A stretch of 64,000 nucleotides of DNA from Rosellinia necatrix (taxonomy: Eukaryota > Ascomycota > Sordariomycetes > Xylariales > Xylariaceae), in NCBI GenBank assembly GCA_021209875.1, contig JAGYVD010000004.1:3534001-3598000 (forward strand). The letters run 5' to 3'. Shown here one piece after another: positions 11,651 through 23,060 of this stretch (the first letter of the stretch is position 1; every line of letters starts with the position of its first letter). Under the pieces are notes generated by a model. The model did not search any database, was not told the origin of the DNA, and saw nothing but the letters and a program-made list of their open reading frames with translations. The translations under genes were made by a program, and so were the position numbers.

Positions 11651-13143
11651 CTAAAAATGTGACTATAGTTATAATCAGGGTTAAAACTATAAATATTTAA
11701 ATTATAAAATTATAATTAAAATTAAAAAAAACAATTAACGTTTATTTTATATATATTTTATAAATAGTAATACAAATAAATAAAAATTAAACAAAATAAC
11801 AATAAAAACGCGCTTTTTTTATTTAATACTAGATTTAGCTTTTATTTATTATTAATATTATTAAATTTATAAATTAAAAACTATTTTAAAATTATATATA
11901 AAAACGTATTTATAAGTATTATTTTTAAAAACTATTTTTACGTAATTAATTTTTTAAGCATTTGCGAAATTATATTAAAGCTAAAAATAGAATTATTAAA
12001 TAAATTAAAACTAAAAATAGAACTATTAAACAAAAAAAAAAGCTAAATTATAACGTGTTAAAAATATGTTTTAACGCGATATATAAAGCAGCTAATAATA
12101 TTTTTAACGGCGAGATTTTTATAATTAAAGTGCTAAATGCCGACAACAAATATAATAAAACGCTCTGATTAAATTATATATATCTACAGATTAATGCTAG
12201 ACTATTTTTAATTAAATAAAACTAATAAATTTATATTAACCTAAGTACTAAAAAACTATTATTAGCAAATTCTTTTTAAATATTTTAATATATAAAACAG
12301 CTTTTAATTAAATTAAGTTTATTGTTTTAAAAATAAATCGGTTAAGCTTAAAAAAACTTAGTTTATTTTTTATATTAAAAAATAAATAGAACTAGAAAAC
12401 TTAAAATATTTAAACATATAAAAAAAATAAGTAATAAAAATTATTTAAAACTAGAAATATTATTTAATAACGACTTTTTATATTTATATAAAGTTATAAT
12501 TAATTATAAATTAGAGATATTTATTTATTAAGCTAAAAAATAAATAGATTTATAGTTTTATTTAATATATTTATTTATAGTTGTAAATACGGGCAGAAAA
12601 TTATTAGTTAAAAAGCGTAAAATTATAAAACAGAAAAAAAGCTTATTTTATAATAAAATATAAATTTTATTAAATAATAAAAGCTTTTATTTTATAGCTA
12701 TATATAAAAATAATATATATAGCATAATTAACGTTAAAACTTTTAAAGTAGTACTAATAGTAAATATTTTAATAAAAACTGTTAAAATTTATAAAAATAT
12801 TAAGCTAGGTTAAATTTAAAAAAATAAAAATAACAGAGTATATATAAGCTTATAAAAATCAGCAATAACGATTTTTATAGTTGCAGCTACTGTTTTATTA
12901 TTAGCAGAAACAGCTTTAGCTAAAATTAATAAATAAATTTTAATAAATATAACTATTGTAATTAATATAAAGTTTAAGCTAAATTTTTATTAACTATAAT
13001 AATAACTAATATAATATTAAACGCGAAAATAATTATATATTTAAATAAAATAAATTACGTGTTAAACTTTATAATAATTTTTATATTAAACGCGTAAATA
13101 AATAATATGTTTGATATTATATAAAAAAGTATTAAGTATAAAA

Positions 13144-13350
13144 TAATACGTTTAAATGTAGCAATAGAAGGTATTTTTTTATAAACGTTATATTTAATAT
13201 AATAATTAATTTAAAAGCTTTAAAAACTTTAAGCTAAACTTTTAATACTAGAAAATAAACTTAAAGTTAAAAATATATATTTTTTTTTAAGTATTAAAAA
13301 ATTAGGCGATTTTTTTAAAACTGTTATTAAAAAAAGTGTTTATATATACG
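13144..13350 (+). pseudogene. Family 2 polyprotein fragment, unrecognised
   Basis: The frame R-L-N-V-A-I-E-G-I-F-L continues to K-S-V-Y-I-Y. It is the counterpart of a 68-codon open stretch on the minus strand of copy 2 (25745-25951). Conservation of the frame in both copies shows it was once coding. I do not recognise a domain. Confidence 0.5.
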
Positions 13351-14044
13351 CCGAAAAAATATTTAAAGCTTTTTAATTTATTAAAATAGTTATATTTTAT
13401 AATATTTAAGTAGATCGCGGAAAAGTGAACATTTTTTAAAAAAAGCAATTTAAAGTATTTTTGTTAATAATTAATAAAAACTAAATTAAATTTAAAACGG
13501 TATTTTTTAATAAACGTAATATAAAAATATTAAATAATATTTATAATAAGCTATATAAAATAGGTTAATTATAATAAATAAATAAATTAATATTTTTGTT
13601 TATTTTGTTTTTATTATATAAAGAAAAATATATAGAGTTAATAAAAGCCGAGTAGTAGTTAATCTCTGATAATTTAATAAAATAGTAGTTTTAAACAGTT
13701 ATTTATTATTTTTATAAAGCAAAATAATCAGAAGTTTATTAAGCAAAAATATATTACGATTATTAACGCGACGGGATTTTTTATTAATTTTAATATATTT
13801 TAAATCTAGAAATATATTTATAATAATTAGTTTTTGCGACTTTAAATAATTTAATATAGTATTAATAAAATATAATAATTTTTAGTATATATATAGAAAT
13901 ATATAAACTAACTACTGCGTAAATATATATATTATTATTAATATTTTATTAATAATATTATTATATATTTTAATAGTTATAAAATTATTTTAAATATTTT
14001 AAAATAATTTTTATATTATTTCACGAAAAAATATTATAATATTT

Positions 14045-14110
14045 TTATAAAATTTTTGTTAGCTATTTATTTATAAAATTTTTGTTAGCTATTTATTTAT
14101 AAAATTTTTA
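14045..14110 (+). repeat. 26-bp tandem duplication in family 2 copy 1
   Basis: The unit carrying TTTGTTAGCTATTTATTTAT occurs twice, head to tail, with a period of 26 bp and no differences. The matching site in copy 2 (about 25115-25150, minus strand) has a single unit. It is probably a late replication-slippage event. Confidence 0.75.
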
Positions 14111-16170
14111 AGATTTTATATAAATGTTTTAAAACTATTAATTATTATTAAATAAATATAAACATTTTAATAATTAATTTTTTAAAACGTTGCAAGCTTT
14201 TAAAAAATATTTTAAAGCAAGCGGATTTTTTTATAATCTGATTTTATATTACGCTTAATTAATAAAACTACTACAGAATTAAAAACTAACTTATTAGCTA
14301 AAAATATAAAAAAAAATTTTAAATAAAAAACATGTTTATTATGTTTATAATATAGATTATAAACTAATAAAAATAGAAATAGCTTTATTTAAAGCTATTT
14401 AAAACGTTATTTGTTATAAAATAATATTATAATATTATGATTTAAAAAACTGTTTTTTATAAATAAATAAAGCTAAAAATATAGTTTTAAAATTATATTA
14501 TTTTATATAAGCAAAAAATATAACTAAAAGCTTAAAAGTTTAATTTTATTAATATAAATAGAACTAATTATATATTTAAATCGTAGTTTATTATAAGCTG
14601 AAACTAAATATAAACTATTTAAATTAAAAATAGTTTATTTTATTTAAGCTGTTAAAAACTATAAATAATAGTTTAATTTAATAAAAATATAATTATATTT
14701 ATAGATTATTTAATAATTAAAAATATAATTAACTAAATATTATTAAATATAGCTGCTATAAACCGTATAAATATTTAACTAATTAATTTTTAATATGATT
14801 TTTTAATATAGATTTTAAATATATTATTTGCTAAAAAATTAAATAATATATTAAATATATTAAGCAGACTTAAATTAATATAAAACGTTGTAAATAAAAT
14901 AAGCAAGTTATAAAAATTAAAAAATTAATAATATTAGATTTAATATAAAACGTAATAGAATATATAATAAAAGCAGTAATAAGCAATAAATAAAAAGCAG
15001 AATTTAACAAAAGTTATTAAACTAACATATAATATAATAAAATATTAAACAAGCTAAATATTTTAAAATTTTATTAAAATAATAAAAACGTTATAATATT
15101 TTTTAAACCTAAGCATTTTTTTTTGTTATAAATAATTTAATTTATAATTAATATTAAAAATAAAACAATTATATATTTTATATAATATAATTAAATAAAT
15201 ATTTAAAGCTATATATAATAATAAATATTATATAAGTTTAAAAAATAATAAAATTTTTAAAAGTTTTTATTTACTGTAAGTTTTAGTTAGTTAAAAATAT
15301 ATTAAATACTGCCTAAGTTGCAATTTTAATTATATAAACAGATCTAAATTAATAAAAGTTTTAAATTAATACGTTTAAAAACACGTTATTTATATAAATA
15401 ATAATAATCGATTTTATATTAAAGCTACTTTTAATAAATATTAAAAATATTTTATAATAATTAGTAGATAAAAATATTATAATATATATAATTATATAAT
15501 AACTATATTATATTATATATTTAAATAAAGCTTATTTATTTTTAAAAATAAAAATATATAATTAAAAACTAGGCTAACGTATTTATAAAATAATTATTAA
15601 TAAACGATTAAAGAATTTTTAAAAGTATTATTTTTAACTAAAATTAAAAGTTTACGTTTAATTTTTAAAAAAATATAAAAAGCTTTAAATATAAAACTAT
15701 TAATAACTATAGCTTATTATTTATAAAATAATAAATTATTAAAAAAAAAACTAAACAGTTAAATTAATAATATATTATTATAATTTTAAAACTTTAAGTT
15801 TAATTAAATTAATTTATATTTAATATTATAATAAAATTTTAATACTATGTAATTATAAGCGATATAATTTATTTTATATAAATAGTTATTTAGATTTAAA
15901 TTATTTAAACTTTTAAACTTTATTGCTGATTAGTTTAATTAATTAAATATAAAACAAATAAAAATTTTAAAAACTATTTTTAATAAAACGTTAAACTAGC
16001 AATAAATTTTGCTGCAGCATAAACTAAAAATATTATAATAATAAATATTATATATTATAATTTACTTTTAATAAAAAATATTATTACGTTTATATAATAA
16101 ATATTATTTATTAAACAAGCTTTTAAAAAATATTTATAATAACGCGCGGGATTTTAAATAATAAAAAAAA

Positions 16171-16500
16171 AAATTAAAGATTTAGCTTATAAATTAAACT
16201 TTTTAAAGCATTATAAAATTTATTTAGTAATATTAATAGCTTATTTAAAACGTATATATAATTAAAATAACTTTTTTAAATAAATTAAACTAGCGCCTAA
16301 GCTAATAAAAACTAATTAATATAAGCATTTAAATAGTAATAACAAAAAGTATATAAAGTCGAACAAATTTTTAAATATTACGTTAATAAAAAAAACAGAT
16401 TTAATTATTTAATTAAATAATAAAACTAAAGATATAAATATAATTAATAATATATTAAAAACTAATTATATTATTTAAAAAAAGTAATAAACAACTATTA
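16171..16500 (+). pseudogene. pol: Integrase C-terminus and chromodomain remnant, family 2 copy 1
   Basis: The frame from about 16171 reads K-I-K-D-L-A-Y-K-L-N-F and K-H-Y-K-I-Y-L-V-I-L-I-A-Y-L-K-R. This matches the gypsy integrase end motif 'aYkLxLP..ykIHPVfHvxxLk'. From 16359 the frame V-E-Q-I-F-K-Y-Y-V-N-K-K-N-R-F-N-Y-L-I-K-stop-stop-N matches a chromodomain: V-E-x-I at the start, then Y-L-V-K-W with Trp now TAA. A Trp-type stop recurs later (N-stop-stop-Y-I-K-N-x-L). In functional relatives this domain binds methylated H3K9 and steers integration into heterochromatin. Confidence 0.8.
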
Positions 16501-16618
16501 AAAAAAAAATAGCCTCTGCTTTAAAATAAAAAGAAAGATTAAGCGCGGAAGACGGCTTTATAAAACGACCTAACGTATTACTAAAAATAGTAGCTTTTTT
16601 TTCTGTCTGCCGGCATTT

Positions 16619-16826
16619 TAATAAAGTTCCCGAAAAAGCTTGTATTAATTAAGCCAACGGCTTGTATATTATTAGATTAGATTAGATAGGTTGTATAAGC
16701 TACGGCTGGCAACAGGTGGCCTACGGCCACTCTTGCAGGGGTTAATTTTAAACTTATTAGAATTCCCTACCTAGCAGAGGAATTAATAGAGGCATCTTTT
16801 TTTCTACCTTTATACCAATCTTTTTA
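16619..16826 (+). repeat. Family 2 3' LTR, copy 1
   Basis: 208 bp. Here the first 40 bases, next to the internal region, are mutated (TAATAAAGTT for TGATAGAGTC). The distal part, through CTACCTTTATACCAATC, is essentially intact. This is the mirror image of the pattern in the 5' LTR. It is followed by TTAAC. Confidence 0.9.
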
Positions 16827-16831
16827 TTAAC
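16827..16831. repeat. Target-site duplication TTAAC, right
   Basis: A perfect match to 9147-9151. Family 1 copy B sequence resumes directly after it. Confidence 0.85.
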
Positions 16832-19800
16832 GAACTTTTAAAGCTTTAAACTAAAAGAAAAGTTATATTAAATAAAAAACGATTTATATTTTTAAATTAA
16901 AAATCAGATGTTTTTAGACTTTATTATATAAAAAAAAACAGAATAAGCGGGTATAAAAAAAGATTAAACATTTAAATTGCTATTTTTAATACTATTGTTT
17001 TTAAAACGTTAATATATAAAAATAAAACTAATAACTAGATATAAATTACTAGTATTTATTAAATTAATAAATTAATTAATTAAAAAAAACAAAAAACCAG
17101 AAAAATAAAAACGCAGAAAAAAAAATACTGAAACTTATACTTTTTAAATACTACAACTTATTAAACGTATTTAATAAAAAAAATTTAAATAAATTATTTT
17201 TTTATTAATTATAATTAAACTATAAAATAGACTTTATAAACAGCAAGTTTTTAAAAAACTTAAAGTATAGTTTTTATATAAAATATTATTTAACAAGCTG
17301 TATACTATACAAAAATATTTAATTAATAATTTATAAAAAAATTTATTAAGCTAAATAATATATTATATGTTTTTTAATATTATTTGTTAAAAAGCTAATA
17401 AAAACTCTGTTTTTATATAAACTATTAAAAACTTAATAAAATTATAAAAAAACTAATATTTATTACTTTTTATTAAAAAACTTTGTTTTATATTTTTAAT
17501 ACTAAAATTTTATAAAATTAATATATAATAAATATTTTACTGTATTAAAATATATTAAAAAATAAAAACTTTACTACGTTTTATACTAAATATAAAGCTT
17601 ATTATTTATAAAGTTTTTTATTTAATTTAATAAATAAATTTTTATATTTTAAAATATATTAATAATATATTGTTTAATTTTTAAATAATTTTATAGCGCG
17701 TATATAAATAACGTTTTTATTTATTTTAATAATTTAAAACTTATTATATATATGTTTAAAAATATTTTAAAAACTATAAAACACAGAATTACAAGCTAAT
17801 TTAAAAAGTTAGAATTTTATATAAAACAGACTAAGTTTTTAAGCTATATAATAAATGTTAATAATATCCGTGTTAATTTTATTAAAATAAAAGCTGTAGT
17901 AAATTAAAAAGCATTTATTATTATAAAAATATGCAGTTTTTTTTAAGTTTTTATAACTTTTATAAAAAGTTTATAAATAAGTATAATTAAATAACTTTTT
18001 ATATAAACTGCTTAACAAAGCAAAAAAAAGCTTTTAAATAAATTAATAAATATAATAAAGCTTTTAACGTATTAAAAAGCTTTAACTTTTATATTATTAT
18101 TAAAATATTATAATTATAACTTATTTATTAAAATAAAACCGACTTTTTAACGGAGTAGCTTCTGGCGTATTATTTTAGCTATATAAAAAAAATTAACATT
18201 TAATAGCTTATTTTTTAAAAATATTATATAATGCCGAGCTAAATTACAGAATTTTTAATAAAAAAATATTAATAGTAGCTATAGCTTTAAAAAAATAGCG
18301 ACTTAAACTAGTTAGCAGATAAAAAAAACTTTTTCTAATAATTATTAATTATTAAGCTTTAGAATATTTTAGCACGAAATAATATTTAAACTTGCGATAA
18401 ACAGGATAAACTAGCTTGTTTTAAAATATTATTTTTATTATTTTAACTAAAAAAAAAATATAGTTATAAATATTTTATTTTAAAAACAAAAGGATTTATT
18501 AATATAAAAACAAAAAAAAGCTTAAAATATTTAATAATATTTTAATTTATAAATAATACTATAAAATATATTTTAAATTAAATAAAACATAATTGCTAAA
18601 TATTAGTAGTATATTTATATAAAAAATTAAAAAATTTAAAAAAACTCCAACTAATTAAAAAAATATTAAAAAAAAACTATAAAAACTCTAGTATAAAAAT
18701 TTACTAACGTAAAACTAAAAAAATTAAAAATAATAACTTTTAGCAAATAATAAACGGATTAACAACAGTAAATAAACAACTAATAATATTAAACTATTTA
18801 TATTTAAAAACTAAGTTAATATAAAAAATTTATAACTATATGCCTATAGTATATCTAAAAAAACGTAAAATTAAAAAATTAATATTAAAAAAATATTAAT
18901 AACTTAAGCTAACAAACAGCTATAACATTTATATAATAAACTATATAAAATGCTGCCCGGTAAAAATATTACGTAATAAAACCTTAAAAAAACTAAAACT
19001 TCTGCTAATACTTAACTACATGTAGCAATATTTAATAATAGATTTTAAACAAATGTTTTAAAATAAATATAGTTATAATAACGTGCTTGTTATAATAAAC
19101 CGATTAAAAAAAAAAGCTTGGACAATTTTATATATTATATAAACTACTACAATAAATACAGTTAAAATATATTATAAAAGTTATTTTAAGTGTTTAATAT
19201 ACTAGCAATAATAATTTTAAATTAAAATTTATAATTTATTTTAGCATTTATAAATAAGTTATATAAACTAATAAATATAAAATATATTTTAGCTTTTGCT
19301 GGCTATTATAAAACTATAAAACAAACAGAAATTATAAACAAATATTTAAATTAATAATTATAATTATACGTTAATTATTATTAAAACGATTAGTTTAAAC
19401 ATATTTTAATAATAAACTATATATAAGCAGCACTACTATATAAATTAACAAGCATATTATTTTATAAAACAAAAATAAAATTTTTAATATTTTTTTATTT
19501 TAACTAAAAAAACCAAACTATAGCAAAAAAATTAAAAAAACTTTTAAAAAAAAAAAAAAACTTTAAAAATAAAAGCTTAAAATAAAACAAAAAAAATCGC
19601 TTAGTTTATAGATTTAATAAAAAAATATTTAATTTAAATTTAAATTTATATAACTAAACAAGCTAACTATAAGCAAAAAAAACCTGACTTTAATATAAGC
19701 GATTATATATTAATTTTAAAAAAAAAATCGTAAAAAATCAACTAACTATTTAATAAGCTGGACTTTTTTATAACGTAATAAAAGTTTAAAATAATTAATA

Positions 19801-20436
19801 AAAACAATAATACTTTTATATTAAACGTTTTTTTTATAAAAATAATAAACTATTATTATATTAATAAACTGCGATTATATTTTAATAACTTACTGCTAAA
19901 ATAAAAAGCTAATAACTTAAATAATAAAATAATAAAACTTAAAAAAAAGTTTATAATTAAAAAATTAAATTATTAAAAATATATTATAAAAACTATAATA
20001 TTAAATAATTTAAAAAAATAAAAAGCTAACAATAAATAATATTCTGCTTAAAATTTTAAAAATAACATAAAATTATTAAAAAAATTTTATAAAAAACATT
20101 TAAACGCAGCAGAACTTTTAAAACGTTTAAAAAATTAACTTAAAGCCGCAGAAAATAATAAGTTAAATATAACATATAAAAATAACAATAAAATAATACA
20201 ACAAAAAATAATAAAACAAAAATAAAAATAAACATAATAATAAATAAAAAAAAGTTAGTACCATAATACAAAAAAACTTATACAATAATTTAATAATATA
20301 AAAGCTTAAAAAATATAACATAAAATAAAAACCTGAAGCAATTTTTTTTTTTGCTAAAAAGCATACCTAAAAGCTATATGTTTAAATATAAACACGATTT
20401 AAAAAACAAACCGTTTTTTTTTCTAAAAAAAGAGGT

Positions 20437-20683
20437 AGTTATAAATAACTAGTTAGCTAATCAGGCATGTGGCATAAACTAGTATTTATACACCTGTTGC
20501 TAACTAAAGCGCACAAACCAGCTGTAGCGCATAAACTGGACCTACCCTACACACCTGCACTTAGCTAGAATTCTAATAAGCTAATTCCTCCCGCTTATTT
20601 TTTCCTTTTTTATCTATAGATTCCTCGTATAATACATCACTTATTGCTAAAGCCTTAACTTCTTATTTATGACTGGTGCAACA
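20437..20683 (+). repeat. Family 1 LTR shared by copies B and C (beta subtype)
   Basis: 247 bp with the family 1 ends, but with the beta block (AATCAGGCATGTGGCA...) in place of the hairpin-bearing alpha block. It matches the pristine solo LTR at 41470-41715. Its left end is RIP-mutated; its right end GACTGGTGCAACA is intact. A purine run (AAAAAAAGAGG) precedes it. Confidence 0.87.
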
Positions 20684-22396
20684 TTAATAAAGCTTGCTTT
20701 AAAATTTTATTTATAAATTTAAAACTTTAATTTTAAAAAATATTATATAATAAAATAAGCAAGTTTTTTTTAAAGCTGTTAGTTTTTAATATAATAGTTT
20801 ATAAACTTAGCTGTTAAAAATAAAAAACTGTTTTTTATAAAAACTAATTATAAAAAAAATATTTTAGCCTAATTAAATAATAAAAACTAATTAATTTTAA
20901 AATATTTGTTAATTTAGTGTAAATATTTTTGCTGCTGCTGTTTTATTTAATAAAATAAAACTTTAAATATATATATTAATAACATTTTAATAAATAATAA
21001 TAAACTATTGCTATTTTATATAATATATTATAAAATAAATAAAATTATTTTTATATAAGTTAATTAAATAAAAATTAAAAAAAATATTAAAAACTTAAAA
21101 ATAAAACTATAAAATTAAAAAAAAGACAAAATTATTTTATTAATTTATAAAAAATTATATTAAAGCTTAATGGGGATTAAACAAGCTGTGTTAAGCTGTT
21201 TTTTATAAACTTTTTATGTTTAAACTAAAAAAAGGTTTTAATAATACTGCTGTAAACTATGCTATAACTAAACTTAAAATAATAATTAAAAGAGAAAACA
21301 GCTTAGAAAATTTTTTTATAAATTAAATTAATAAATAGTCGACTTATTTAGTTAAATATAAAATTTTTTTTTTTAAAAGTTTTAAAAAAATCTTATAAAT
21401 TTATTAAAATTTTAATAAATAAATTTTATAATAAAACTATATAATAAATTGCTTAAAAATTAAAATAAACTAGGTTATAAATAACTTTATAAAAATAAAC
21501 GATATTAAATCCTATTTTATTAAAAGGGTTTTAGAAAACCTAAGTGTTTGTTTATGAAATAAATATTTTAATATAGTTATAATATTTAAAAACTTAATAT
21601 AATATTTATATAATATTTATAAAAATATAAATATATTAAAAAAATAAAAACTAATTATAAAATATTAAATTTTAATAAATACTTTCTATTTAAATTTATT
21701 TAATTTAAAACTGATTTTATAAAACTTATTAAAAAAGGCGTTTTAATAAAACTAAATAAAAATTAGTTTAAAAATAAATTGTTTTTATAATTTATAATTA
21801 AAATAATTTCTAAGTATTTTAAAAATAGGTAAATTTTAACATATATATAAAATACTGTATATAAAAAGCTTATTATTTATTAATTAATAACCAGAAGCAT
21901 ATTAACGCTTGTAAAATAAAAAAGACCTGTAAAAATACAACTTATATTTAACGTAATTATATTCTTATAACAATTAAAAAACAAATGTCTATTTTATTTA
22001 TATTATTAACAGGTTAAAACTAAAGGTTTTAGTTATTAACTAAAACAATAAAACAGCTAGTTATAAAAAAGAAATATTTTTGTTATAAACAAAAAAAAAA
22101 TATTATTAAAAATTATTTTTTAAAACTTTTAACTAAGCATAACGTAATATTTATATTAACAATATTATAAATAAATTTGAATTAATTTTTACTATTATGT
22201 TAAAAAACCCACTTTTAATATAAAAGGAAAAATTTTTTTTTAAAATAAATAAACTTTTTTAAAGCTAGTATTACTGTTTATAAATAAAAAAATATAATAA
22301 ACAATTATTGAAATAATAAACTTTTATTATATATAAATATTTTATATAGTAATAAATTATTTTGAATAAATTATAACATATTTAAAAATATAAAAG

Positions 22397-22401
22397 CAGA
22401 T
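22397..22401. repeat. Target-site duplication CAGAT, left
   Basis: CAGAT stands before the reversed family 2 copy and again at 30123-30127. Joining the flanks recreates the family 1 sequence seen in A near 2272. Confidence 0.82.
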
Positions 22402-22603
22402 TAAAAAGATTAATATCAGGGTAGAAAGAAAAATGCTCTATTAATTCCTCTGCTAGGTAGGGAATTCTAATAAGTCTAGAATTAACCCCTGCAAAAGTGG
22501 CCGTGGGCCACCTGTTGCCAGCCGTAGCCTGTGCAACCTATCTAATCTAATAATATACAAGCTGTTAGCTCGATTAATACAGGCCTTTTTAAAAACTCTA
22601 TTA
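22402..22603 (-). repeat. Family 2 3' LTR of copy 2
   Basis: 202 bp. The edge next to copy C is well preserved (GGGTAGAAAG, CTGCTAGGTAGGG). The edge next to the element interior is mutated (ACTCTATTA for ACTCTATCA). Confidence 0.88.
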
Positions 22604-22739
22604 AAATGCCGGCGGATAAAAAAACAGCTATTATTTTTAATAATATGTTAAATTGTTTTATAAAGCTGTTTTCCGCGTTTAATTTTTTTTTTATTTTAAA
22701 ATAAAAGCTGTTTTTTTTTTAATAGTTGTTTATTACTTT

Positions 22740-23060
22740 TTTTAAATAACATAGTTAGTTTTTAATATATTATTAATTATGTTTATATTTTTAGCTTTAT
22801 TATTTAATTAAATAATTAAATCTGTTTTTTTTTATTAACGCAGTGTTTAAAAATTTGATTAATTTTATATATTTTTCTGTTATTATTATTTAAATATTTA
22901 TATTAGTTAGCTTTTATTAGCCTAGGCGTTAATCTAGTTTATTTAAAAAAGTTATTTTAGCTGTATATACGTTTTAAATAAGCTATTAATATTATTAAAT
23001 AAATTCTATAGTGCTTTAAAAAATTTAATTTATAAGCTAAATCTTTAATTTTTTTATTAT
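22740..23060 (-). pseudogene. pol: Chromodomain and integrase end remnant, family 2 copy 2
   Basis: On the minus strand, the chromodomain frame Q-I-F-K-x-x-V-N-K-K, followed by the N-Y-L-I-K block, is recognisable around 22790-22860. The L-A-Y-K-L-N-F integrase end is near 23030. The order and distance to the LTR are as in copy 1. Indels and stops show it is dead. Confidence 0.7.

Larger units (their letters stand above)
9152..16826 (+). mobile_element. Family 2 chromodomain gypsy retrotransposon, copy 1
   Basis: A 7675-bp LTR element inserted in copy B, with 208-bp LTRs at both ends and a 5-bp duplication. The frames are plus-strand and badly decayed. A gag-like segment lies at about 11270-11650. 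The integrase C-terminal block and a chromodomain lie at about 16171-16500, just before the 3' LTR. Chromodomain fusion is typical of chromoviruses, the gypsy branch that targets heterochromatin. The stretch 11650-16170 should hold protease, RT, RNase H and most of integrase, but I could not fix their catalytic boxes by eye. I see no polypurine tract beside the 3' LTR. Confidence 0.88.
6787..20436 (+). mobile_element. Family 1 gypsy internal region, copy B, with nested family 2 insert
   Basis: About 6.0 kb of family 1 sequence once the nested element (9152-16826 plus one target duplication) is removed. It lacks most of the leader seen at 168-470 in copy A. The gag knuckle is near 8290-8330 and keeps its final Cys. 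The RT box at 17701-17724 reads Y-I-N-N-V-F-I-Y, RNase H lies at about 18200-18480 and integrase at about 18830-19560. It has stops throughout. It is bounded by an alpha LTR on the left and a beta LTR on the right, which is unexpected for one element and points to recombination between elements. Confidence 0.85.

Noticed and set aside
14045..14110. Possible CRISPR-like or satellite array
   Set aside because: Only two perfect adjacent 26-bp units with no spacers, absent from the sister copy. It is a simple duplication.
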